A stretch of DNA of 64,000 nt from Deltaproteobacteria bacterium (GTDB taxonomy: Bacteria; Desulfobacterota; Syntrophobacteria; Syntrophobacterales; Syntrophobacteraceae): the NCBI GenBank assembly GCA_021780695.1, contig JAJXYD010000034.1, forward strand, positions 1-64,000, in the 5' to 3' direction. Numbering within the stretch: position 1 is the stretch's first letter; each line of letters starts with the position of its first letter. Made by a program: the position numbers and the translations under genes. Under the pieces are notes generated by a model. It was not told the origin of the DNA. It did not search any database and worked only from the letters and a program-made list of their open reading frames with translations. Shown here one piece after another: positions 55,285-64,000 of this stretch.

Positions 55285-55607
55285 CCGATGAAATGATGGA
55301 TATCGGGCCTATTGAAAACATCGGCAAGGGTGGGCTTTGTGTGCGCTATCTGTCGATGCAGGAAGGCAGCCGGGACTCCAGGACCATAAAGATATTCGGC
55401 AGCAACGGGCACTTCATTCATTTAGACAGGGTAAAGTGCAGGGTAGCCCATGAGTGCGAGGTTCCTGAAGGCTCCTGGGCGCAGATGCGCACCAGATGCT
55501 GCGGGGTCGAGTTTGAAGATTTATCGGTCAGGCACATGCGTTTACTTGAAGATTTTATCGATACATTTGCACTGAAATCCGACGGGCAGCAGGCCACGGG
55601 GGTGTGA
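55215..55607 (+). CDS. PilZ-domain protein
   Basis: The 130-residue protein starts MGKERRRFERFRV, with the R-x-x-x-R c-di-GMP-binding arm, and continues with the barrel entry IENIGKGGLCVRY, where the usual (D/N)-x-S-x-x-G is N-I-G-K-G-G. This keeps the N and G but has G for S, so binding of c-di-GMP is plausible but not certain. ATG 55215 was chosen because the family starts just before RRRFxR; ATG 55170 would add 15 residues and has no ribosome-binding site. Its 5' end is inside the right copy of the 414-bp repeat. Target unknown; exopolysaccharide control is possible. Confidence 0.75.
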   Translation: MGKERRRFERFRVREGAFAAFINTDEMMDIGPIENIGKGGLCVRYLSMQEGSRDSRTIKIFGSNGHFIHLDRVKCRVAHECEVPEGSWAQMRTRCCGVEFEDLSVRHMRLLEDFIDTFALKSDGQQATGV

Positions 55608-55691
55608 TGCTTTCGGCCGTTTAACCTGCAGCGTTTCACTCCCTTTATTGCTCAAAACCTTTTTTGCACTTCAATCGTTTCCAACCTCAGT

Positions 55692-55724
55692 CCCTGTCTT
55701 CCCGGTTTTTCGGATAAGACAGGG
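55692..55724. terminator. Hairpin in the PilZ-sucA gap, with a possible promoter after it
   Basis: A perfect 9-bp stem, CCCTGTCTT and AAGACAGGG, has a loop with a small CCG/CGG stem. There is no U tract, so termination is uncertain. A TTGACA (55732-55737) follows and could be the -35 of a promoter for the sucA operon, but no good -10 stands at the right distance. The rest of the 303-base gap (55608-55910) holds no gene. Confidence 0.4.
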
Positions 55725-55910
55725 CCGGTGCTTGACATCAGTTTCATAATAGCTATCTGTAGGCTGAAAAAGATTTTTACGATAAAAAGCATACTAAAAA
55801 GGCTCAGGTCCTGTTTTGGGATAAGTTTAGAAAAAGGGCGCGCTCGCGCCATGTTCCCAGAGATTGGAATGGGGATTTGTCAAAATCTTTTATAAGCAGG
55901 TTTTCTTCCC

Positions 55911-58625
55911 ATGAATTTTTCCATAAGTTTGCAAGCCGACTTTATAGAATCCGAGTATCTGAAGTGGAAGGCCGACCCGCAAAGCGTAAGCCGCGAATGG
56001 CGGATTTTTTTTGAAGGTTTCGATTTTGGGGCCCGATTTGAAAAAACCGGTCCCAACCTCTACGACAGAAACGAAATCCTGAAGCAAAGCGGGGTTCAGG
56101 AACTCATTTACCGCTACCGCGATCTGGGCCACATGCTGACCTGCCTGGACCCTCTGGGCAGGTGCGAAGACGAGCACGCTCTTCTGGCACTTTCGGGTTT
56201 CGGGCTAAGCGAAGAGGACCTCGAGAGGACTTTTCAGGTCCCCTCCACGCTGTTTGGCCAGGACGCAACGCTTCGGCAAATCGTTTCGGCGCTAAAGGAG
56301 ACCTACTGCAGATCGATCGGGGTCGAATACATGCACCTTCAGGATCCCGGGGAACGCTACTGGCTCCAGGAGCGAATGGAGCCCGATAGAAACCGTTCGA
56401 ATTTTACAAAGGACCAACAGGTTGAAATATTAAACAAGCTTTGCCAGGCCACACTTTTTGAAAATTTTCTCCACACCCGCTACATCGGGCAGAAGCGCTT
56501 TTCCTTGGAGGGGGCCGAGGTAGTCACGGTGATGCTTCACTTCCTGCTGGGGTATGCGAGCGAGGCGGGATGCCGGGAAGTACTCATGGGAATGGCTCAC
56601 CGCGGACGGTTAAATATCCAGGTAAACGTTCTTGGAAAGCTCTACGAACATCTTTTCTGCGAATTCGAGGAGCACTACGACCCGCACTCTCTTTTCGGCT
56701 CAGGGGACGTGAAGTACCACAGGGGCTATATGGTGGATGACCTGGAGGTCCGCGGGGGGGGGCGGATGCGCGTAGTGATTCCAAGTAATCCCAGCCATCT
56801 GGAGGCGGTCGATCCGGTAGTCGAAGGACTGGCGCACGCACGGCAGGAAAGTCTGGGCAGAGACGGGCACAACCAGGTGCTTCCCGTTTTGATCCACGGA
56901 GACGCGGCCTTCGCGGGCCAGGGCGTTGTGGCCGAGACCCTTAACCTTTCTCAGCTCGAAGGCTATTCAAACGGGGGAACCCTGCACATAGTCATAAACA
57001 ACCAGATAGGGTTTACGACACTGCCCGAACACGCCCGCTCGACCCGTTATGCCACAGACATTGCCAAGATGCTTCCCGCGCCGATCTTCCACGTTCACGG
57101 CGAGGACTCCGAGGCGACGATTCGCGCCGTTAAACTCGCCCTGGATTACCGCTCGAAGTTTGGCAAGGACGTAGTAATAGATCTGGTCTGCTTCAGACGC
57201 TACGGCCACAACGAAGGAGACGAGCCCTACTACACTCAGCCGGGGATGTATGCAAGGATCAAGGACCGGCCTCCGTTATACAAGATCTATTATACATCAC
57301 TAAAAGAAGCGGGGATCGTTTCGCAGGAGGAACTCGAAAAGATTACGGCAGGTATAAACGAATGCATGGAAATTGCCTATCAAAGGGTACACGACCAGCT
57401 CTGCCGAATGCCCGAGGAAAAATATTACGACGTCTGGGGAGCGTTTGACGCGAAGTATTCTCACGACCCGGTTCAAACGGGGATTTCGAGTGAAAGGCTC
57501 CTTGAGCTGGGAAGAAAACTCAATTCATTCCCGCAAGGTTTCGCGGTGCACCCCCGCCTCGAGCGCATTCTCAATAAGAGGCTAAAAAGCGTTGAAAGCG
57601 GCACGGACATAGATTGGGCAAACGCGGAAGCCCTCGCCTTCGCCTCGCTTGTAACCGAGGGCAATCCGATCAGGCTAAGCGGCCAGGACTCGGGCCGGGG
57701 CACATTCAGTCAAAGGCACAGCGTTCTTTTCGACGTCAACACGGAAAAGCACTTTATTCCGTTAAACAATCTGTCTTCCGATCAGGCCTCGTTCATGGTC
57801 TACGACAGCGCTCTTTCGGAGGAAGCCGTTTTGGCCTTCGAATACGGCTATTCCCTTACGACCCCTGAAACCCTAACGATCTGGGAGGCCCAGTTCGGCG
57901 ATTTTGCAAACAACGCCCAGTCGGTTTTCGATCAGTTCATCTCGAGCGCCCAATCCAAATGGGGCCGGCCAAGCGGGTTAACGATCCTTCTGCCCCACGG
58001 CCTGGAAGGACAGGGGCCGGAACATTCGAGCGCCCGGTTCGAACGCTACCTTCAGCTTTGCGCGGAGGAAAACATGCAGGTTTGCTACCCGAGCACGCCG
58101 GGGCAGTATTTCCATCTTCTGCGAAGGCAGATGCGCAGAAATTTTCGAAAACCCCTGATCGTTCTAACGCCAAAGAGTTTACTCAGGCGGCCGGAGGCAG
58201 TTTCGGCCCTCAGTGAAATCTCGGGGGGCCATTTTCTGGAAGTAATAGAGGATCCCGGTTTTGAAAACGCGCAAAAGATATATTTTTGCAGCGGAAAAAT
58301 CTATTACGAGCTGGTCGAAAAGCGCAAGGCGGCCGGTGTCAGCGATACGGCGATCCTTCGGATCGAACAGTTTTACCCCTTTCCGGAGGACCAGTTAAGG
58401 AGCGTCCTTAAAAAATACCCCTCGGCTTCCACGTTTTGCTGGGTCCAGGAGGAACCGGAAAACATGGGGGGATGGAATTTTATCGAAGCGAGGCTAAAGA
58501 CAGTTACCGGCAAAGACCCTGCTTATATTGGAAGAGTTCCGGCGGCAAGCCCGGCCTCCGGGTATCTTACGACCTATCGGCAAGAGCAGGATATGCTGTT
58601 GGAGAAGGCATTCGGATCAGCGTGA
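55911..58625 (+). CDS. sucA: 2-oxoglutarate dehydrogenase E1 component
   Basis: The 904-residue thiamine-diphosphate enzyme decarboxylates 2-oxoglutarate and passes the succinyl group to E2. The N-terminal E2-binding helix has [21 protein letters not shown]. The active-site part has [34 protein letters not shown] (ThDP GDA and N motif), [19 protein letters not shown], and the pyrimidine-domain block [12 protein letters not shown]. It ends [10 protein letters not shown], typical of the family. It is the first gene of an operon with sucB 11 bases downstream. Full-length E1 rather than E1 fused to E2 (as in Kgd). Confidence 0.96.
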   Translation: MNFSISLQADFIESEYLKWKADPQSVSREWRIFFEGFDFGARFEKTGPNLYDRNEILKQSGVQELIYRYRDLGHMLTCLDPLGRCEDEHALLALSGFGLSEEDLERTFQVPSTLFGQDATLRQIVSALKETYCRSIGVEYMHLQDPGERYWLQERMEPDRNRSNFTKDQQVEILNKLCQATLFENFLHTRYIGQKRFSLEGAEVVTVMLHFLLGYASEAGCREVLMGMAHRGRLNIQVNVLGKLYEHLFCEFEEHYDPHSLFGSGDVKYHRGYMVDDLEVRGGGRMRVVIPSNPSHLEAVDPVVEGLAHARQESLGRDGHNQVLPVLIHGDAAFAGQGVVAETLNLSQLEGYSNGGTLHIVINNQIGFTTLPEHARSTRYATDIAKMLPAPIFHVHGEDSEATIRAVKLALDYRSKFGKDVVIDLVCFRRYGHNEGDEPYYTQPGMYARIKDRPPLYKIYYTSLKEAGIVSQEELEKITAGINECMEIAYQRVHDQLCRMPEEKYYDVWGAFDAKYSHDPVQTGISSERLLELGRKLNSFPQGFAVHPRLERILNKRLKSVESGTDIDWANAEALAFASLVTEGNPIRLSGQDSGRGTFSQRHSVLFDVNTEKHFIPLNNLSSDQASFMVYDSALSEEAVLAFEYGYSLTTPETLTIWEAQFGDFANNAQSVFDQFISSAQSKWGRPSGLTILLPHGLEGQGPEHSSARFERYLQLCAEENMQVCYPSTPGQYFHLLRRQMRRNFRKPLIVLTPKSLLRRPEAVSALSEISGGHFLEVIEDPGFENAQKIYFCSGKIYYELVEKRKAAGVSDTAILRIEQFYPFPEDQLRSVLKKYPSASTFCWVQEEPENMGGWNFIEARLKTVTGKDPAYIGRVPAASPASGYLTTYRQEQDMLLEKAFGSA

Positions 58626-58636
58626 CAGGAGAGATC

Positions 58637-59929
58637 ATGACGGAGATAAAAATCCCCGAAGTCGGCGAATCGGTTCAGGAGGCGCTTCTTGCGCAGTGGC
58701 TGAAGCATGAGGGCCAAAGGGTTTCAAAGGACGATATCCTGTTTGTTATCGAAACGGACAAGGTTACCCTGGAAATCCCCGCCCCGGTTGACGGGGTATT
58801 AAGAATCGTTGTTCCCGAGGGCGTGACCGTAAAGGTGGGCGCCGTAGTGGGCCGGATCGAAGAGGGTGGGCAGGCGCCCGGGGAAGCTCACGAGCAGATA
58901 GAGCAAAGTCCGCGGCCGCAATCGCCCGAGCCCGCAGCCGGCAAACTTGCGCCCCCGGCGGTCTCAACGCCTGGAAAAGCTGAAGAAGGCGTGGAGCAAA
59001 ACAAAGAGCAGGCTACCTTAAAGCCGGTCATTTCACCTTCGGTGCGCGCTTTTGCCGAAAACAGGCAAGTCGATCTTTCCGCCGTAACCCCAAGTGGTCC
59101 CGGGGGAAGGATTACCGAAGGAGACGTTTTGCTCTATCTGGAAAAAACGGGGGTAAAAACACCCGTGGCCCCACAAACGGCCTCCCCGCCCGTTGCGGGG
59201 GGCAAAGCTCCTTGCCCGGCCCCAGGGGCCGAGGAAACGGTCCGAAAGGCCATGAGCCCGATCCGGCAGCGGATAGCCGCAAGGCTTCTCGAGGCCCGTC
59301 AGAATACGGCCATGCTCACAACGTTTAACGAGATCGACATGGGCCGGGTGCAGGCGATAAGGAAGAGCTTCGGGGAGGATTTCCACAAAAAATATGGGAT
59401 CAGGCTGGGGCTTATGTCCTTTTTCGTAAAGGCTGCCATCGCCGCCTTGAAGGAAATACCCAATGTAAACGCCTTTATCGATGGCAATGAGTTGGTCTAC
59501 CACAACTACTACCACATCGGAATGGCCATAGGAGCCGAACGCGGTCTGGTCGTGCCGGTGATAAAAAATTGCGACAGGCTTGGATTTGCCCAAATCGAGG
59601 AGGCTATCTCTGATTTTGCGCAAAAGGTGCGGGAAAACAGGCTCGATATCTCGGATCTGGAAGGAGGCACTTTTACGATAACAAACGGGGGGATCTTCGG
59701 TTCGCTTCTAAGCACTCCGATCTTAAACCCTCCTCAGAGCGCCATTCTGGGTCTGCACAAAATAGAAGACCGCCCGATCGCGGTTAACGGGCAGGTTCTC
59801 ATCCGGCCGATGATGTATGTGGCGCTAAGCTACGACCACAGGATAATCGACGGCAGGGAAGCGGTAACATTTCTTCGAAGGATCAAGGAGTTGCTCGAAA
59901 ACCCCGAGCGGATCATGATGGAGATATAG
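58637..59929 (+). CDS. sucB: Dihydrolipoyllysine-residue succinyltransferase (E2 of 2-oxoglutarate dehydrogenase)
   Basis: The 430-residue protein has one lipoyl domain (lipoate on K42 in ETDKVTLEI), an Ala/Pro-rich linker, a peripheral-subunit-binding domain ([29 protein letters not shown]) and a catalytic domain that ends [13 protein letters not shown], with the active H near residue 402. The GVxxxE-type succinyltransferase pattern and the sucA-lpdA context distinguish it from pyruvate E2. AGGAGA lies just before ATG 58637. A longer in-frame start exists but lies inside sucA and is rejected. lpdA begins five bases after its stop. Confidence 0.95.
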   Translation: MTEIKIPEVGESVQEALLAQWLKHEGQRVSKDDILFVIETDKVTLEIPAPVDGVLRIVVPEGVTVKVGAVVGRIEEGGQAPGEAHEQIEQSPRPQSPEPAAGKLAPPAVSTPGKAEEGVEQNKEQATLKPVISPSVRAFAENRQVDLSAVTPSGPGGRITEGDVLLYLEKTGVKTPVAPQTASPPVAGGKAPCPAPGAEETVRKAMSPIRQRIAARLLEARQNTAMLTTFNEIDMGRVQAIRKSFGEDFHKKYGIRLGLMSFFVKAAIAALKEIPNVNAFIDGNELVYHNYYHIGMAIGAERGLVVPVIKNCDRLGFAQIEEAISDFAQKVRENRLDISDLEGGTFTITNGGIFGSLLSTPILNPPQSAILGLHKIEDRPIAVNGQVLIRPMMYVALSYDHRIIDGREAVTFLRRIKELLENPERIMMEI

Positions 59930-59934
59930 AGGAT

Positions 59935-61323
59935 ATGTCGGAACATTTCGATTTGATCGTGATCGGCGCGGGGCCCGGGGGCTACGTTGCAGCCATCCGG
60001 GCAGCGGAGCTGGGCATGAAGACGGCCTGCGTGGAAAAGGACGCCGGCCCCGGCGGAGTCTGTTTAAACGTTGGCTGCATTCCGAGCAAGGCGCTCCTGG
60101 AGTCGACGGAAAACTATGCAATCGTAAAAAACCGGCTGGGCGAGCACGGGATCAGGGTCGAGGGGGTTTCCGCAGATCTTGGGGCTCTCATGAAGCGAAA
60201 GCAGGCCATAGTCTCGGGGCTTGTGGAAAATGTCCGAAAGCTTATGGAAAGAAGCGGCGTGAGGCTTATTCGAGGCCTCGCGCGGTTGGTGTCGGCCGGG
60301 GAAGTCGAAGTGCGAAGCGCTCCGGACACCTCTGAAAGATACAACGCCAAAGCGGTGTTGCTCGCTACCGGAAGCGAACCGGTCGAGCTGCCTTTTTTGC
60401 CCTTTGACGGCAGCCTGGTTGTAAGTTCCACGGGTGCGCTGGAATTTGACCGCGTACCGGAGCGGCTTGGCATTATCGGGGGAAGCTACATAGGCCTCGA
60501 ACTGGGATCGGTGTGGGCGCGGCTGGGCTCCCGGGTAACGGTGATCGAGCTTTTGCCCCGGATCGCCTCCAGCCTCGACGCCCAGGCGGGGCGGCTCATG
60601 GAAAGGATTCTAACCAGGCAGGGACTCGATTTACGGGTTAAGACAAAAGTTGTTCGCGCGGAAAAAAGCGCTGAAAAAGTTCGTCTTTTTCTCGATCGGG
60701 GCGAGGGGGGGCAGGAGGAAGCCGAATTTGACAGGGTGCTCGTAGCGGCGGGCAGAAAGCCTCTGGTTCGAGGCCTTGGCCTGGAGGAACTGGGCATCAG
60801 GCAAGGACCCGGGGGATTTGTAACGGTAGACGAGGCTTACCGGACAAATATTTCCGGGGTATATGCCATAGGAGATCTCATAGCGGGCCCGATGCTCGCC
60901 CACAAGGCATCGGCTGAAGGGACAGCGGTTGTAGAAAGACTGGCGGGGATTTCAAGCGAAGTCGACTATGGGGCGATCCCCTCCGTGGTCTACACTTCCC
61001 CTGAAGCGGCCTCGGTGGGCAAGAGCGAGCAGGAGCTAAAGGAGCTGGGCGTCGATTTTAAATCGTCGGTTTATCCCTTTACCGGGGTTGGGCGGGCGCA
61101 ATGCCTGGGCGAGACGGCGGGGTTTGTAAAGATTTATGCAAGCGCTACTTCCGGGCGGGTTTTGGGCGTTCATATCATCGGAGCGCGGGCTTCCGAGTTG
61201 ATCGGAGAATGCGTGGCGGCGGTGCGCAATCACATGAGCGCCCAAGAGCTTAGCCGAACCGTGCATGCCCACCCTACTCTTTCCGAGGCAATACGGGAAT
61301 GTGCGGCGATGCTTGCACGCTAG
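59935..61323 (+). CDS. lpdA: Dihydrolipoyl dehydrogenase (E3)
   Basis: The 462-residue flavoprotein reoxidises the lipoyl group with NAD+. It has VIGAGPGGYVAAIRA (FAD site), the redox-active pair C43/C48 in GGVCLNVGCIPSKALL, GIIGGSYIGLELG (NAD site), YAIGDLIAGPMLAHKA, and the active His in HAHPTLSEAIRE (H446). GAGG precedes ATG 59935. It closes the sucA-sucB-lpdA operon. Confidence 0.96.
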   Translation: MSEHFDLIVIGAGPGGYVAAIRAAELGMKTACVEKDAGPGGVCLNVGCIPSKALLESTENYAIVKNRLGEHGIRVEGVSADLGALMKRKQAIVSGLVENVRKLMERSGVRLIRGLARLVSAGEVEVRSAPDTSERYNAKAVLLATGSEPVELPFLPFDGSLVVSSTGALEFDRVPERLGIIGGSYIGLELGSVWARLGSRVTVIELLPRIASSLDAQAGRLMERILTRQGLDLRVKTKVVRAEKSAEKVRLFLDRGEGGQEEAEFDRVLVAAGRKPLVRGLGLEELGIRQGPGGFVTVDEAYRTNISGVYAIGDLIAGPMLAHKASAEGTAVVERLAGISSEVDYGAIPSVVYTSPEAASVGKSEQELKELGVDFKSSVYPFTGVGRAQCLGETAGFVKIYASATSGRVLGVHIIGARASELIGECVAAVRNHMSAQELSRTVHAHPTLSEAIRECAAMLAR

Positions 61324-61334
61324 AGGGGGCAAGT

Positions 61335-61351
61335 CCGGCCGGGGCGGCCGG
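61335..61351. terminator. Short GC hairpin between lpdA and a convergent gene
   Basis: CCGGCC and GGCCGG with a five-base loop lie 11 bases after the lpdA stop. No T tract follows on either strand, so it is only a candidate. Confidence 0.3.
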
Positions 61352-61433
61352 AAAGCAGACGGTTGCCCCGGTTCTAATAAGTTTTTGAGGCACCGACGCC
61401 CCCACGATTCCACCCAGGACTTTGCGAAGGGCA

Positions 61434-62090
61434 TCAGAGCCGGTCGGGCACCACGATTTCGTCCTGGACGAGGATATCGCGTTTTAAATCGGCCTTGCCC
61501 TGGGCGGGAAAAGCCCACTTGTGATAGAGCAAAAACTTAACGCCGCTAAGCAAGCCCTGCATGATTATTATATCGACATCGACGGGATAGTTGTCGATTC
61601 TAAAGCCCGCACACAGGTTCAGCCCCTTTAAGGAACTTAGCAGCAGCGTGGAGGCAAGCCACATGAATGAAGCCGCCGCAAGGTAGCGAGGCAGGGCTTG
61701 GCCGGGGCTGGATTCCGTCCTGAAATTAAGAAAATAGTTCCAGAAGAAAAAGAAAACGGTGCTTACCGCAAGGCTCAGCCCCGAGATAACGATGGTGGAA
61801 AGCGAGGTATGGGCCCTAAGGTAATTAAAGGGCAAAAGGACAACGAAGTATTTGACGCCGGCACCGGCGCAAAACCAGAGTATGCGTGAAAACAGGGATT
61901 GTTTTTTCGCCCGGGAAGAACTCGCGGCCGACCCGGCTTGTTTCGTATCCTCACCGGAGGCGACGGAGGAAAGAGGGGCCGGGGTCTTTTCGAGCTTTAA
62001 CTCGCTATATTTTTCCAAGCTTTGGAAATCTCCTCTGAGATCATGCCAAGAGGTAAAATGAACCCCAGAGGCGGAGCGACTAAACATCAC
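61434..62090 (-). CDS. GtrA-like membrane protein
   Basis: The 218-residue protein has a soluble N-terminus of about 65 residues and four membrane segments (ILWFCAGAGVKYFVVLL, IVISGLSLAVSTVFFFFW, YLAAASFMWLASTLLL and a last one ending KFLLYHKWAF). The FFWNYFLNFRT and final K-F-x-x-x-x-K-W-A-F blocks are like GtrA proteins, which flip or hold lipid-linked sugars. The tail with DILVQDEIVVPDRL is not typical. I call this by pattern only. GTG 62090 or ATG 62087 could be the start; neither has a clear ribosome-binding site. It is convergent with lpdA. Confidence 0.6.
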   Translation of the reverse strand: MMFSRSASGVHFTSWHDLRGDFQSLEKYSELKLEKTPAPLSSVASGEDTKQAGSAASSSRAKKQSLFSRILWFCAGAGVKYFVVLLPFNYLRAHTSLSTIVISGLSLAVSTVFFFFWNYFLNFRTESSPGQALPRYLAAASFMWLASTLLLSSLKGLNLCAGFRIDNYPVDVDIIIMQGLLSGVKFLLYHKWAFPAQGKADLKRDILVQDEIVVPDRL

Positions 62091-62167
62091 TGCGCTTTAG
62101 ACCGCCAACGGGGTTTGGCCTCACGAATTTTAGTGCGCCCTATTTGTCTCCTCGATCCGGTATCGCC

Positions 62168-63670
62168 TTAAAATTGAGAAAAATCAAGGTCCGGGAGCAT
62201 GGCTCCCTGCTCGAGCAAGTTTATATGGAGTTCAAAGCAGGAGTCCAGATCGTGGCGGATATGCCCCGTCCGGGATTTTTCCAAATAGCGATGGAGGTAA
62301 TCGCGATAGGCGGGGTGGGCGCAGTTTTGGATTATCGCCTTTGCCTTCTGCAAAGGTCCAAGGCCGCGAAGGTCGGCCAGTCCCTGTTCGGTTACCACAA
62401 CCTGGACCGAGTGTTCGTTGTTGTCGACATGGGGCGTCATGGGGACGATGGAGGAAATTTTGCCTCCCTTGGCGATGGAGGGGCATACATAGATGGAAAG
62501 AAAGGCGTTGCGGGTGAATTCGCCGCTCCCGCCGACCCCGTTCATGATGTCGGTTCCGCAGACATGCGAGGAGTTGACGTTTCCGTAAATATCAACCTCC
62601 AGAGCGGTATTCATGGAGATAACGCCCAGACGGAAAATAATGCCGCCGTGATTGGAGATCTCCTGAGGCCTAAGGACTATGCGGGGGGCGAAAAAATCCA
62701 TGTCGGCATACATCCGCTCCAGGTTTTGAGGGGTCACAATAAGCCCGGTCGTGCTAACCCCCCGCAATTTACCGCTTTGCATCAGGTCGATAAGAGAATC
62801 CTGAAAGACTTCCGAATACATCTGGAAGGGTGGAATTTCCTTGGATTCCCCCAGCGCGGACATGACCGCATTGGAGACATTTCCCACCCCGGCCTGCAGG
62901 GGCAGAAACTCCGGAGGTATCTGCCCGCTGCGAAGCTCCTTGAGCAGGAATTCGACCACATGCCGGGCAATCTTTTCACTTCGCTCATCGGGCGGGGAAA
63001 AGCCGCCGATGATATCGGGGCCGTCGCTTTCCACAATGCCCACGATTCTTCTGGGGTCTACTTCCGCGTAGGGATAGCCGATCCTTGAGAGGGGGCTGTG
63101 CAAGTGGACCGCGCCCCGGTGCGGCGGGGGCGTAAGAATCGTTATGTCGCTCATCTCACGCAAGCGCACCGAATGATACCGGTTGAGCTCGATAATCACC
63201 CGCTCGGCATATTTGAGATAGGTGGGCGAGGCCCCTATCGAAGTGGTCAGGTATACCCTCCCATCGGTTGTGACCTCGGTTGCCTCGATGACCGCGTAAT
63301 CAATTTTGCCGTAAAATCCGGCCAAGACCATTTCGGGGACCTGGGAAAGGTGGGTATCTACGTATTCGACTTCCTGCCTGTTTATCCTCTTTCGCAAGCC
63401 GGCCCCGCTCTGGTAGGGGGTGCGCCAGCCTATGGCGTCAGCCTCGGCCAGGGGATCGTCGATACTATGAGCCGAGGCCCCGGTCATTACGCGCAACCTG
63501 TAAGGACGCCCGCTTTGATGTTCGCATCGGGCCAGATCCGCCAAAGCCTTGGGAAGCGCCTTGGCGGCTCCCGCATGGCCAAAGCCGCTAAAGGCCACCG
63601 TCGCCCCGTTTGGAATTTTGGCCGCGGCCTCCTCCGGACTAAGCAGGGGAAAGACTCCCATCTTCGCCAT
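62168..63670 (-). CDS. Acetyl-CoA hydrolase/transferase family (succinate-type CoA transferase)
   Basis: The 500-residue protein has the two-lobed class I CoA-transferase fold. N-terminal GATVAFSGFGHAGAAKALP is followed by GVGNVSNAVMSALG, the glutamate of YSEVFQD, which would form the covalent thioester, and NVNSSHVCGTDIMNGVGGSG, the conserved G-T-x-x-x-N-G-x-G-G-S-G-D/E loop. It ends VTEQGLADLRGLGP and HAHP-like CAHPAYRDYL. This is the SCACT/Cat1/Ach1 type, which moves CoA between acetate, succinate or propionate. AAAGGAT precedes ATG 63670. A second paralogue starts only 37 bases upstream. Confidence 0.9.
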   Translation of the reverse strand: MAKMGVFPLLSPEEAAAKIPNGATVAFSGFGHAGAAKALPKALADLARCEHQSGRPYRLRVMTGASAHSIDDPLAEADAIGWRTPYQSGAGLRKRINRQEVEYVDTHLSQVPEMVLAGFYGKIDYAVIEATEVTTDGRVYLTTSIGASPTYLKYAERVIIELNRYHSVRLREMSDITILTPPPHRGAVHLHSPLSRIGYPYAEVDPRRIVGIVESDGPDIIGGFSPPDERSEKIARHVVEFLLKELRSGQIPPEFLPLQAGVGNVSNAVMSALGESKEIPPFQMYSEVFQDSLIDLMQSGKLRGVSTTGLIVTPQNLERMYADMDFFAPRIVLRPQEISNHGGIIFRLGVISMNTALEVDIYGNVNSSHVCGTDIMNGVGGSGEFTRNAFLSIYVCPSIAKGGKISSIVPMTPHVDNNEHSVQVVVTEQGLADLRGLGPLQKAKAIIQNCAHPAYRDYLHRYLEKSRTGHIRHDLDSCFELHINLLEQGAMLPDLDFSQF

Positions 63671-63706
63671 TGGTTCTATCCTTTCTGTGTAGCATCCGAC
63701 CCGTGA

Positions 63707-64000
63707 TTAAAGCATGGAGGGTTCTGAGAAATCCAGATCGGGCAGCATACTGCCAAACCGGGCATAATTTCTGTGCAGTTCGTAGCAGTTCCTGAGATCA
63801 TGGCGGATGTGTCCCACCCTGGCGTTTTCGATGTAGCGATTGAGGTAGTCGCGGTACATGGGGTGGGCGCACGTGTCGATAATGGCCCTTGCGCGCTGCA
63901 TGGGGCCAAGGCCGCGCAGATCCGCGACCCCCTGTTCGGTGGCAACGATCTTTACGGAATGTTCGTTGCTGTCCACATGGGGGGTCATGGGAACTATCGA
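63707..64000 (-). CDS. Second CoA-transferase paralogue (5' part outside the window)
   Basis: The frame is open to the right edge and reads SIVPMTPHVDSNEHSVKIVA, then TEQGVADLRGLGPMQRARAI and CAHPMYRDYLNRYIENARVG. It matches the last 95 residues of the neighbour (TEQGLADLRGLGP, CAHPAYRDYLHRYLEKSRTG) with many substitutions, so this is an old tandem duplication, not a recent one. Different substrate preferences for the pair are likely. Confidence 0.9.
   Translation of the reverse strand, partial: SIVPMTPHVDSNEHSVKIVATEQGVADLRGLGPMQRARAIIDTCAHPMYRDYLNRYIENARVGHIRHDLRNCYELHRNYARFGSMLPDLDFSEPSML

Noticed and set aside
58436..58636. In-frame extension of sucB upstream of ATG 58637
   Set aside because: It lies in sucA coding sequence; the lipoyl domain and ribosome-binding site fix the start at 58637.

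Overview
This window looks like a chromosomal segment of a Gram-negative anaerobe, most likely a deltaproteobacterium (Desulfobacterota, Syntrophobacterales-like). That is inferred from gene content, not from a search: a MetV/MetF pair with a fused flavoprotein/FlpD electron-input protein (Wood-Ljungdahl type), tandem acetyl-CoA hydrolase/CoA-transferase genes, FeoB with its Cys-rich partner, and an exosortase A (XrtA/EpsH) exopolysaccharide locus. No rRNA, CRISPR array, phage or complete insertion sequence was seen.

Layout. 0-1.8 kb: tail of an unknown gene (possibly a transposase), rimO and tRNA-Asn with a terminator. 1.8-3.9 kb: PrsK-type histidine kinase, convergent with rimO. 4.5-36 kb: a long minus-strand surface-polysaccharide locus. 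It holds about a dozen glycosyltransferases (GT2, GT4, GT39 and a DXD sugar transferase), a flippase, an O-antigen ligase/polymerase, two FemAB-like proteins, a GNAT protein, a DegT aminotransferase, EpsI, exosortase, a Gfo/Idh/MocA-epimerase fusion, an XrtA-type polysaccharide deacetylase, and the initiating polyprenyl-phosphate sugar transferase with an extra N-terminal domain. The part between 4.5 and 15.1 kb is visibly decaying, with two frameshifted glycosyltransferases and three gene remnants. 36-41 kb: terminator, tRNA-Asp, tRNA-Val, lon and clpX. 41-43.9 kb: a soluble histidine kinase and a zinc-ribbon rhomboid protease. 43.9-47 kb: feoB, a FeoB-associated Cys-rich protein, a DUF6485 protein and a MutT-like Nudix hydrolase. 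47.4-50 kb: a large secreted SBBP beta-propeller protein. 50.7-54.5 kb: flavoprotein/FlpD fusion, metV, metF. 54.4-55.6 kb: a perfect 414-bp tandem duplication leading into a PilZ gene. 55.9-61.3 kb: a 2-oxoglutarate dehydrogenase operon (E1, E2, E3). 61.4-64 kb: a GtrA-like membrane protein and two tandem CoA-transferase genes, the second cut by the window edge.

How the genes fit together. In the polysaccharide locus the sugar transferase would load the first sugar on the lipid carrier, the glycosyltransferases extend the unit, the flippase and ligase/polymerase export and join units, and the deacetylase and FemAB/GNAT proteins decorate it. Exosortase and EpsI normally process PEP-CTERM proteins, but no PEP-CTERM substrate is visible here. 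The metabolic part couples C1 metabolism (methylene-H4F reduction) with oxidative TCA steps and CoA transfer, as in acetate- or propionate-metabolising sulfate reducers and syntrophs.

The structurally most interesting signals are rearrangements: a four-helix-bundle cassette with inverted AATTAGGAATT-type ends wedged between xrtA and epsI, a 132-bp duplicate of the sugar-transferase 3' end bracketing two inserted genes, and the 414-bp tandem duplication that creates a PilZ-MetF chimeric frame. I did not find a clearly undescribed multi-gene system.
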